Of a stretch of DNA of 7,157 bases, positions 1 through 6,203 are shown in pieces. The notes below the pieces were generated by a model that made no database searches, was not told the DNA's origin, and was given only the letters and a program-made list of their open reading frames with translations. Within the stretch, counting starts at the first letter, position 1. Each line of letters opens with the position of its first letter. A program made the translations under genes and the position numbers. Origin of the DNA: an uncultured Lachnospiraceae bacterium (GTDB lineage: Bacteria > Bacillota > Clostridia > Lachnospirales > Lachnospiraceae); NCBI GenBank assembly GCA_905236925.1, contig CAJOQS010000285.1:1-7157 (forward strand), read 5' to 3'.

Positions 1-371
1 ATATGCTCGGCCGTGATATGATCGTAGATCTTCATATCGTTGATGGCAAGCAGCATATCATGCTTGTTGTCGTTGATAGATATATATGTTGAACAAGTTG
101 CCCCGGGGACCCTTACCGAATGGTCAAAGCCTATCCCCTGTGCCTTGCCGGCACTTACAAGTTGTGCGGTAAAAAGATCATCCGCAAGAGCCGTGATCAT
201 TTCAACCTTGCAGCCAAGTCTGCATAAATTTTCAGCAATATTACGTCCGACACCTCCGAATGAGATATTCGCAGTGCCGGGATTACTGTCATGCAAAAGC
301 GGCTGAGAATCGGAAGTTCCGCATATATCAATGTTTACAGCACCTATTACCGCTACTGTTCTGCCGTCCAT
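1..371 (-). CDS. psuK: PfkB-family sugar kinase, probable pseudouridine kinase (3' part missing)
   Basis: Seen: an open minus-strand frame of 123 codons starts at the ATG at 371-369 and runs off the left edge. It begins MDGRTVAVIGAVNIDICG, the N-terminal strand of ribokinase/PfkB kinases, followed by SNPGTANISFGGVGRNIAEN (about residues 29-48), the GG-x-GRN substrate-binding signature, then VPGATCS and LLAINDMKI further on. From memory, E. coli PsuK (YeiC) has very similar SNPG, GGVGRNIA, VPG and AINDM-I-ITAE segments, so pseudouridine kinase is the best call within the family. That enzyme phosphorylates pseudouridine to pseudouridine 5'-phosphate in the cytoplasm, for cleavage by the PsuG glycosidase. 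The start is supported by AAAGGAG placed 4 nt upstream. The catalytic GAGD motif lies in the missing C-terminal half, so activity cannot be judged. The gene has its own promoter (407-435) and is separated from rpsT by a terminator. A generic ribokinase-like sugar or nucleoside kinase is the alternative. Confidence 0.85.
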   Translation of the reverse strand, partial: MDGRTVAVIGAVNIDICGTSDSQPLLHDSNPGTANISFGGVGRNIAENLCRLGCKVEMITALADDLFTAQLVSAGKAQGIGFDHSVRVPGATCSTYISINDNKHDMLLAINDMKIYDHITAEH

Positions 372-406
372 AGTGCTCCTTTCCCTATATACATCCACAT
401 TAACCG

Positions 407-435
407 ATTATACATTATCATGCTTTTATAGGCAA
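407..435 (-). promoter_or_regulatory. Sigma-A-type promoter of the psuK-like kinase gene
   Basis: Seen on the minus strand: a -35 box TTGCCT (435-430, 4 of 6 consensus bases), a 17-nt spacer and a perfect -10 TATAAT (412-407). Transcription would start near 400, giving a leader of about 29 nt that contains the AAAGGAG ribosome binding site. The first bases of the -35 box are the last bases of the rpsT terminator U-tract, so the new transcript begins just beyond the point where the upstream one ends. The assignment is by consensus match and position. Confidence 0.8.
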
Positions 436-465
436 GAAAAAAGAGGAACCTCAAAAAGGTTCCTC
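434..465 (-). terminator. Rho-independent terminator after rpsT
   Basis: Seen on the minus strand: a perfect 9-bp stem GAGGAACCT / AGGTTCCTC (arms 465-457 and 451-443) with a 5-nt loop TTTTG, followed at once by six T residues (442-437), then C and TT. It starts 18 nt beyond the rpsT stop codon. It has the full architecture of an intrinsic terminator and probably ends both the rpsT transcript and any read-through from the mrp-lepA-pheST operon. The opposite strand lacks a comparable T-run after the stem, so it works in one direction only. Confidence 0.93.
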
Positions 466-483
466 CGTATCTTTAATTCTGGA

Positions 484-744
484 TCAAAGAGTGTTGACAG
501 CCTTCTGAAGATTTGAGATCTTGCGGGCAACTGTGTTCTTGTGGTATACACCCTTTGCGGCGGACTTATCAAGATACTGTGCAGCTTCCTTGAAAGCAGC
601 CCTTGCATCATCCTTGTTGCCGGCAGCCACAGCAGCAAGAACCTTCTTTGATAAGGTCTTAGCCTTAGACTTGATCATCTTATTTCTTAAGGTCTTGGTC
701 TCGATAACCTTGATCCTCTTCTTAGCGGATTTGATATTTGCCAT
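484..744 (-). CDS. rpsT: 30S ribosomal protein S20
   Basis: S20 is a small basic protein that binds 16S rRNA early in assembly of the 30S subunit. Seen: 86 residues, the usual family length, beginning MANIKSAKKRIKVIETKTLRN, the conserved S20 N-terminus (family form MANIKSAKKRI). It continues as Lys/Ala-rich helices and includes KGVYHKNTVARKISNLQKAV near the C-terminus, matching the family G-hh-hkN-AaRkkSrL-k-v pattern. The start is fixed by a strong GGGAGGTGA ribosome binding site (762-754), 9 nt upstream. It has its own promoter and an 88-nt leader (745-832) with stable predicted structure, and an intrinsic terminator follows it. S20 autogenous translational control is established in E. coli; whether it operates here is inference. 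Confidence 0.97.
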   Translation of the reverse strand: MANIKSAKKRIKVIETKTLRNKMIKSKAKTLSKKVLAAVAAGNKDDARAAFKEAAQYLDKSAAKGVYHKNTVARKISNLQKAVNTL

Positions 745-778
745 GTTTTGTTTTCACCTCCCGAACCGATATAGTTTA

Positions 779-833
779 TTTGATGACGAATGTATGATGA
801 ATCCGGACACGGACGTTTCATCAAACACATACA
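779..833 (-). promoter_or_regulatory. Structured 5' leader of rpsT with 5'-terminal hairpin
   Basis: Seen in the predicted leader RNA: TGATGAA (823-817) pairs with TTCATCA (801-795). An inner 4-bp stem TCCG/CGGA (813-810 with 805-802) closes a 4-nt loop across a 3-nt bulge, and an outer 4-bp stem TGTA/TACA (833-830 with 794-791) lies beyond a 6-nt bulge, 15 bp in total. The 5' arm has a competing partner: TTTGATGA (825-818) is also perfectly complementary to TCATCAAA (786-779), about 17 nt upstream of the Shine-Dalgarno sequence, and the two pairings cannot coexist. There is no U-tract after either, so translational or stability control is more likely than attenuation. A regulatory role is inference; I do not recognise a named leader family. 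Confidence 0.5.
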
Positions 834-838
834 TTGTT

Positions 839-867
839 ATATTAGTGAGTTGTCCGTAAATTGTCAA
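839..867 (-). promoter_or_regulatory. Sigma-A-type promoter of rpsT
   Basis: Seen on the minus strand: a perfect -35 TTGACA (867-862), a 17-nt spacer and a -10 TAATAT (844-839, 4 of 6 consensus bases). The start point would be near 832, giving a leader of about 88 nt before the rpsT ATG. The -35 box lies only 9 nt beyond the pheT stop codon and inside a palindrome at 858-873. I see no strong terminator between pheT and this promoter, so rpsT may be transcribed both from here and by read-through. Confidence 0.75.
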
Positions 868-873
868 CAATTT
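858..873. repeat. Perfect 16-bp inverted repeat over the rpsT -35 box
   Basis: Seen: AAATTG-TTGA-CAATTT on the minus strand, a 6-bp perfect inverted repeat around a 4-nt centre, 2 nt beyond the pheT stop codon. The central TTGACA is the rpsT -35 hexamer. As RNA it would be a weak AT-rich hairpin without a following U-run in the sense direction, so it is a poor pheT terminator. It could be an operator or a chance palindrome in AT-rich DNA. Confidence 0.4.
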
Positions 874-875
874 TT

Positions 876-3293
876 TTATGCTCTCAAGGTAATTCCGTAT
901 TTTGTGCCAAGATCATCAAGGATCTTCGCAACAAACGAATCGATCACAGCGTCGGTGAGCTCCTCGTCCTTAGGCGTGAATACGAGCGAGAACGCCATAC
1001 TCTTCTTATCTAGGCCGAGCTGCTCGCCTTCATAGATGTCAAACAGTTTGATTGAAGTAACATACTCGCAGGAAGCCTTAACAGAATCCTCGATCTGTGC
1101 GCATGTGATCTGCTTGTCCATTACGAAGCAGAGGTCTCTCTTCTGCTCGGGGAACTTCGGAAGAGGCGTGAATGTGCGCTTCTTGCCGTAGTACTTCGAC
1201 AGGGTCTTAAGGTCGATCTCAGCGATGTATGCGGGAACGCGCATGTCTGTCTCATCCTGGATCTCGTACAGGATCTGACCGAGATATCCGACTTCCTCGC
1301 CGTCACAGAGTACAGCTGCCGTCCTGTATGGATGCAGGAAGGACTTTGTCGACGCCTCGTATCTGAAGCTGATGTCCAGCGCGTCGGCAACGACGTCAAC
1401 GATACCCTTCAGCGTGAAGAAATCCTCATTCTCGCCGAAGATACCGATGCAGATCGTCTCTCTTTCATCGGGATAATCCGTAAGAGGAAGGTCCTTCGCT
1501 ATGAATCTGTTGCCCAGCTCGTAAATACGTCCGGAAAGGATGCCTCTCTTCTGGTTTCTGGCGATCGCGGCGATCATTTGAGGTGCGAGTGTCGTACGCA
1601 TCAGCGAAAGATCGATATTGATCGGGTTCATAAGTTTGATCGCGTGACGCTCGGGCGCATCCTCGGGAAGTCTCAAAAGATCGAGGTCCGAGGGCGAGAA
1701 GAACGAATAATGGATGCCTTCGTATACGCCTGCGGCGCAGAGAGCGTTCTTAACCTTGAGCTCCGATTTCTGTCTTAAATTGTTGCCGCCGCTGGTAACC
1801 TGAGCGGTAGGGATGAATGTAGGCGTAATGTGATCGTAACCATATTCGCGGATGACCTCCTCCGCCACATCCTGATAGCTCTCCATATCGGTGCGGTATG
1901 CGGGGATTCGGATCGTGAGCGAATCTCCGTTCAGTACGGGATCGAAGTTCAGGTTCTTTAAGATCCTTACGATATCCGCATCCGGAACCTTAATACCGAG
2001 CACGGAATTAACCTTTTCCACGCTTACGGTCAGCTCCTTGGGCTCGATCGAATTGCCCGAATTTATGTCGAAATGAGTCGACGAGATGCTGCCGCAGCCG
2101 AGCTCTTCAACAAGATGCAGGGCGCGCTTCATTGCCATAACTGTCGAATACTCGTCCACACCCTTGGAGAAGCGTGCGCTCGAATCGGAAACCTGGCCGA
2201 GAGATCTCGAACTCTTTCTGATATTGTCGCATGCAAATGTCGCAGCCTCGAACATGACCGCATCGGTCGTATCGAGGATCTCGGAATTGAGACCTCCCAT
2301 GATACCTGCCAGAGCAACGGGCTTCTTTCTGTCGCAGATAACGAGATTCTCGTGATTTAAAGTGAATTCCTTCTCATCGAGAGTCACGATCTTCTCACCG
2401 TCGCCCGCGCATCTGACATTGATCGCATTACCCTCAAGATAAGCGAAATCAAAAGCGTGCATGGGCTGGCCAAGCTCTTTTAAAACGTAGTTGGTGATGT
2501 CGACCATATTTGAGATGGCCGAGCAGCCTACGAGCGCCAGTCTCCTCCTCATCCACTGAGGCGAAGGAGCTATCTTTACGTTCGAAACGTAATGTCCGAT
2601 GTATCTGGGGCAGATCTCGGGCGCATCCACGGTGATATTGAAATCGATCTTCTCTCCCGACTCATGATAATCGAGCGCGGGCTCCTTTAAAGGCAGCTCG
2701 AGAATAGCGGCAACCTCTCTTGCGAGACCGAAAATGCTCTGGCAGTCGGGTCTGTTCGCGGTGATCGATACATCGAAGATCCAGTCGTCCAGTCCGAGGA
2801 TCGGCTTGATATCGGCACCCACGGTGCAGTCATCGGGAAGTTCCAGCAGTCCGTTGTAACCGGCACCGGGATACATATCCTCGGAAACACCGAGCTCTGT
2901 ACCCGAGCAGAGCATGCCGAACGAATCATAGCCACGGAGCTTGCCTGCATTGATGGTCATAACGCCTTCAACTGTCTTGTGATCCTTTGCGGTAGCATAT
3001 ACGGTTGCGCCCACGAGAGCTACGGGAAACTTTTTGCCTGCGCGTACATTATCCGCACCGCAGCAGATCTGAACCACGCCGTCCACGCCCGTATCGACGT
3101 TGCAGACATGAAGATGCGTGCCTTCGATGGGCTCGCAGGTCTGAACCAGACCAACAACTACTTTGCTGATGTCTTTTCCGACTTCATATTTTTCCTCAAC
3201 CTCGAAACCGCATGAGAACAGCTTCTCTTCGAGAACATCGGGACTGACATTTATATCAACATAATCTTTTAACCAACTGAGCGGTACTAACAT
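876..3293 (-). CDS. pheT: Phenylalanyl-tRNA synthetase beta subunit
   Basis: The beta subunit of the cytoplasmic alpha2-beta2 enzyme that charges tRNA-Phe; it holds the editing site for mischarged Tyr-tRNA and the anticodon-contacting domain. Seen, 805 residues, the normal bacterial length: N-terminal MLVPLSWLKDYVDI; an OB-fold tRNA-binding domain at about 40-150; ITANRPDCQSIFGLAREVAA (about 177-196); the B3/B4 editing domain at about 210-390, with SNMVDITNYVLKELGQPMHA (261-280); the B5 domain at about 415-485, with RIPAYRTDMESYQDVAEE (462-479); the catalytic-like core at about 500-700; and a C-terminal FDX-ACB anticodon-binding domain at about 710-805, starting near FTPLPKFPEQKRDL. It starts 18 nt after the pheS stop, and AAAGGGGGA, overlapping the end of pheS, sits 7 nt before the ATG, so translation is probably coupled. 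The frame is intact, with no sign of truncation. Confidence 0.98.
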   Translation of the reverse strand: MLVPLSWLKDYVDINVSPDVLEEKLFSCGFEVEEKYEVGKDISKVVVGLVQTCEPIEGTHLHVCNVDTGVDGVVQICCGADNVRAGKKFPVALVGATVYATAKDHKTVEGVMTINAGKLRGYDSFGMLCSGTELGVSEDMYPGAGYNGLLELPDDCTVGADIKPILGLDDWIFDVSITANRPDCQSIFGLAREVAAILELPLKEPALDYHESGEKIDFNITVDAPEICPRYIGHYVSNVKIAPSPQWMRRRLALVGCSAISNMVDITNYVLKELGQPMHAFDFAYLEGNAINVRCAGDGEKIVTLDEKEFTLNHENLVICDRKKPVALAGIMGGLNSEILDTTDAVMFEAATFACDNIRKSSRSLGQVSDSSARFSKGVDEYSTVMAMKRALHLVEELGCGSISSTHFDINSGNSIEPKELTVSVEKVNSVLGIKVPDADIVRILKNLNFDPVLNGDSLTIRIPAYRTDMESYQDVAEEVIREYGYDHITPTFIPTAQVTSGGNNLRQKSELKVKNALCAAGVYEGIHYSFFSPSDLDLLRLPEDAPERHAIKLMNPINIDLSLMRTTLAPQMIAAIARNQKRGILSGRIYELGNRFIAKDLPLTDYPDERETICIGIFGENEDFFTLKGIVDVVADALDISFRYEASTKSFLHPYRTAAVLCDGEEVGYLGQILYEIQDETDMRVPAYIAEIDLKTLSKYYGKKRTFTPLPKFPEQKRDLCFVMDKQITCAQIEDSVKASCEYVTSIKLFDIYEGEQLGLDKKSMAFSLVFTPKDEELTDAVIDSFVAKILDDLGTKYGITLRA

Positions 3294-3311
3294 ATAAACA
3301 TCCCCCTTTCC

Positions 3312-4355
3312 TTAATCATCGATCTGTCCAAGTACGCGAAGATCCGACTCAAACAGTAATTTGATATTGTTAATGCCGTATTTGAGCATGGCGATACGGT
3401 CAATACCGATACCAAACGCGATACCGCTGTAAACATTGCTGTCAATACCGCAGCCTTCAAGTACCTTTTTGTTTACTACGCCTGCGCCGAGAACCTCGAT
3501 CCAGCCGGTATGCTTGCACAGAGGACAGCCTTTTCCGTGACACTGGAAGCAGCTTACGTCAACCTCAACAGAGGGCTCGGTGAACGGGAAGTAAGAGGGT
3601 CTGAGCCTGGTGTGAACGCCTTCTCCGAAGATCTTCTCAACGAATACGTCGAGCATTCCCTGAAGGTCGCAGAGGCTGATGCCCTTATCTACCACGAGGC
3701 CTTCCATCTGAGTGAACATCGGCGAATGTGTCGCGTCATCGTCCGAACGGAATACCTTACCGGGAGAAATGATCTTGATCGGAGGCTTCTGGGTCTCCAT
3801 AACATGGATCTGACCTGCGGAAGTCTGGGTCCTGAGCAGGAACTGGGGGCTTAAGTAGAAAGTATCCTGCATATCACGCGCGGGATGATCCTGAGGGATA
3901 TTGAGCGCGGTGAAATTGTAATAATCCGTCTCGATCTCGGTTCCCTCGAAGATCTGGAAGCCCATCGAACCAAAGATATCGACTATCTGGTTGCGTACCT
4001 GCGTGTTCGGATGAAGATTTCCCTTCGCGGGCTTAACCGCGGGAAGAGTCACGTCGATGCTCTCGCTCTCGTATCTCTTCTTCATTTCGGCTTCTTTAAG
4101 TCTGGCGTCAACCGCGTCGAACTGCGCCTGCGCCCAGTTCTTGATCTCGTTGACCTTTTTGCCGTATTCGGCCTTGAGCTCGTTCGGGATCTTGCCCATT
4201 TCCTTCATCAGTGAACCGATCTGTCCGTTCTTTGCGTCCATCAGGGCTTTACGGTACTCGTAGACCGCTTTTGAACTGGCAATATCTTTAAGCTGATCGG
4301 TGATCTCGTCTTTTATGGCAATAAGCTTTGAGCTTAATTCGTTAAGATCTGCCAT
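3312..4355 (-). CDS. pheS: Phenylalanyl-tRNA synthetase alpha subunit
   Basis: The catalytic subunit of PheRS: a class II synthetase that activates Phe with ATP and transfers it to tRNA-Phe. Seen, 347 residues, the normal length: an N-terminal charged helical arm (about 1-95) expected to form the tRNA-contacting coiled coil; motif 2 region VFRSDDDATHSPMFTQMEGL (201-220); RPSYFPFTEPSVEVDV (252-267); a CxxCx4CxxC cluster (Cys269, 272, 277, 280) before TGWIEVLGAGVV, as in Bacillus PheS; and motif 3 region YSGIAFGIGIDRIAMLKYGI (309-328). Ala313 in the AFG segment aligns with the Phe-specificity alanine (A294) of E. coli PheS, so the natural residue is kept. The start is set by GGGAGGA (4368-4362), 6 nt upstream. 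It lies 33 nt after lepA with no room for a T-box leader, and pheT follows at once. Confidence 0.98.
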   Translation of the reverse strand: MADLNELSSKLIAIKDEITDQLKDIASSKAVYEYRKALMDAKNGQIGSLMKEMGKIPNELKAEYGKKVNEIKNWAQAQFDAVDARLKEAEMKKRYESESIDVTLPAVKPAKGNLHPNTQVRNQIVDIFGSMGFQIFEGTEIETDYYNFTALNIPQDHPARDMQDTFYLSPQFLLRTQTSAGQIHVMETQKPPIKIISPGKVFRSDDDATHSPMFTQMEGLVVDKGISLCDLQGMLDVFVEKIFGEGVHTRLRPSYFPFTEPSVEVDVSCFQCHGKGCPLCKHTGWIEVLGAGVVNKKVLEGCGIDSNVYSGIAFGIGIDRIAMLKYGINNIKLLFESDLRVLGQIDD

Positions 4356-4388
4356 AATCTTTCCTCCCTTTTTTCATTTATTGATTAT

Positions 4389-6200
4389 TTATTCTTCTTC
4401 AAGCTTCAGAACGCTCATAAATGCATTCTGAGGTATCTCAACGCTGCCGAAGGTCCTCATTCTCTTCTTACCTTCTTTTTGCTTCTCAAGAAGTTTCTTC
4501 TTACGCGTGATATCGCCGCCGTAGCACTTCGCAAGAACGTCCTTGCGCATGGCCTTTACGGTTTCGCGGGCGATTATCTTGCTTCCGATCGCAGCCTGTA
4601 TCGGTATCTCAAAGAGCTGTCTCGGGATATTCTCCTTAAGCTTCTCGCACATCTTTCGTGCGCGCTCATAAGCGCCCTCTTCGTGGATTATAAAGCTCAG
4701 GGCATCCACTTCCTCACGGTTGACAAGAATGTCAAGCTTAACGAGTTTCGAAGGAACATAGCCCTTAAACTCATAGTCGAATGAAGCATAGCCCCTTGAA
4801 CGGCTCTTTAACGCATCAAAGAAATCGTAAATGATCTCATTCAGAGGCAGCTCGTACTTGAGCATGGCCCTTGACTGCTCCATATACTCAATGCTCTTGT
4901 AGATGCCTCTTCTTTCCTGGCAAAGACTCATTATCGGTCCGATAAACTCGGTCGTCACCATTATCTGGGCATCGACAAAAGGCTCCTCCATATGCTCTAT
5001 CTCGGAAGGATCCGGCATATTTGTGGGGTTTGTAAGGTCAATGACAGTCCCGTCGGTCTTATATATCTTGTAGATAACACTCGGTGCTGTCGTAATAAGA
5101 TCTAGATTGTATTCTCTCTCAAGACGCTCCTGTATTATTTCCAGATGCAGGAGCCCCAGAAAGCCGCATCTGAATCCGAATCCGAGGGCAACCGATGTCT
5201 CGGGTTCAAACTGCAGGGATGCATCGTTGAGCTGGAGCTTTTCAAGCGCGTCACGAAGGTCGGGATACTTTGAGCCGTCTGCGGTGTACATTCCGCAGTA
5301 AACCATCGGAAGCACCTTTTTATAGCCGGGAAGCGGCTCGCTGCAGGGATTTGCGGCATCGGTAACGGTATCACCGACACGCGTATCCTTTACATTCTTT
5401 AATGAAGCCGTTATATATCCTACCATTCCGGCAGATAACTCGTCACAGGGGATAAATGTTCCGGGTCCGAAGATACCTATCTCAACAACATCGGCTTCCG
5501 CCCCGGTAGCCATCATCCTTATCCTGGTGTTTCTTGTAATCGTGCCCTCTTTTACGCGGACAAATACGATAACGCCCTTATAGGGATCATAGACCGAATC
5601 AAATATCAGACATGACAGCGGTTTTCCGGGATCACCCGTCGGTGCGGGAACCTTATGGACTATCGCTTCAAGCACATCTTCGATATTAATGCCGTTTTTC
5701 GCGGAAATAAGCGGAGCATCCTGGGCCTCAAGGCCTATAACATCTTCGATCTCAGCAATTACTCTCTGCGGATCGGCAGACGGAAGGTCGATCTTGTTGA
5801 TTACCGGAAAGACCTCAAGGTCATGGTCAAGCGCCAGATATACATTGGCAAGGGTCTGAGCCTCGATACCCTGCGCCGCGTCAACAACGAGCACCGCTCC
5901 CTCGCATGCGGCAAGGCTTCTCGACACCTCGTAGTTAAAGTCTACATGACCTGGCGTATCGATCAGGTTGAAGATATACTCCTCACCGTCACGAGCCTTA
6001 TAAACGGTTCTTATGGTCTGAGCCTTTATCGTAATGCCTCTCTCGCGCTCAAGATCCATATTGTCGAGGACCTGATCCTGCATCTCCCTTAAGGTAAGAA
6101 GGCCGGTCTTCTCGATAATCCTGTCGGCCAGGGTCGACTTTCCGTGATCGATATGGGCTATTATGCAAAAATTTCTGATTTTACTCTGATCAATGGCCAT
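4389..6200 (-). CDS. lepA: Elongation factor 4 (LepA GTPase)
   Basis: A ribosome-bound translational GTPase, variously described as a back-translocase or an initiation/30S-biogenesis factor. Seen, 603 residues, typical length: G1 AHIDHGKST (15-23), G2 RGITIKAQT (54-62), G3 DTPGHVDF (81-88), G4 NKID (135-138), G5 SAK (166-168); an EF-Tu-like domain II at about 190-280; EF-G-like domains III and V at about 290-480, with GFGFRCGFLGLLHLEI (340-355); and the LepA-specific C-terminal domain at about 490-603, with YGGDITRKKKLLEKQKEGKK (560-579). The last domain and the lack of an EF-G domain IV separate it from EF-G and TypA. No membrane segment is evident. The ATG lies 3 nt after the mrp stop and its ribosome binding site is inside mrp, which suggests translational coupling. 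Confidence 0.98.
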   Translation of the reverse strand: MAIDQSKIRNFCIIAHIDHGKSTLADRIIEKTGLLTLREMQDQVLDNMDLERERGITIKAQTIRTVYKARDGEEYIFNLIDTPGHVDFNYEVSRSLAACEGAVLVVDAAQGIEAQTLANVYLALDHDLEVFPVINKIDLPSADPQRVIAEIEDVIGLEAQDAPLISAKNGINIEDVLEAIVHKVPAPTGDPGKPLSCLIFDSVYDPYKGVIVFVRVKEGTITRNTRIRMMATGAEADVVEIGIFGPGTFIPCDELSAGMVGYITASLKNVKDTRVGDTVTDAANPCSEPLPGYKKVLPMVYCGMYTADGSKYPDLRDALEKLQLNDASLQFEPETSVALGFGFRCGFLGLLHLEIIQERLEREYNLDLITTAPSVIYKIYKTDGTVIDLTNPTNMPDPSEIEHMEEPFVDAQIMVTTEFIGPIMSLCQERRGIYKSIEYMEQSRAMLKYELPLNEIIYDFFDALKSRSRGYASFDYEFKGYVPSKLVKLDILVNREEVDALSFIIHEEGAYERARKMCEKLKENIPRQLFEIPIQAAIGSKIIARETVKAMRKDVLAKCYGGDITRKKKLLEKQKEGKKRMRTFGSVEIPQNAFMSVLKLEEE

Positions 6201-6203
6201 ATA

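Noticed and set aside
40..306. 88-codon open frame on the plus strand at the left edge
   Set aside because: The opposite strand encodes a clear PfkB/PsuK-like kinase with conserved motifs and its own promoter and ribosome binding site; the plus-strand frame is its shadow.
521..859. 112-codon plus-strand open frame across rpsT and its promoter
   Set aside because: It is antisense to the unmistakable S20 gene and crosses its promoter and leader; the peptide resembles no known family.
858..877. Plus-strand terminator: AT-rich 6-bp hairpin followed by a run of T residues
   Set aside because: The stem has only one G-C pair type near the centre and is very weak, and there is no plus-strand gene for it to terminate. 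The T-run is the complement of the A-rich sequence just after the pheT stop.
1332..1778. 148-codon open frame on the plus strand opposite pheT
   Set aside because: It lies wholly antisense to conserved pheT codons, has no ribosome binding site or family resemblance, and is an expected shadow of GC-rich codon use. The same holds for the other plus-strand open frames opposite pheS, lepA and mrp.
3922..4355. Possible split or unusual PheS because of the long charged N-terminal region
   Set aside because: The roughly 95-residue helical arm is the normal tRNA-contacting coiled coil of bacterial PheS, and the total length is standard.
4356..4400. Possible promoter TTGAAG-16-TAAATG between lepA and pheS
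   Set aside because: The -10 box matches only 3 of 6 consensus bases, the region is simply A-rich, and the spacing to the pheS ribosome binding site leaves almost no leader. Operon read-through is the simpler explanation.
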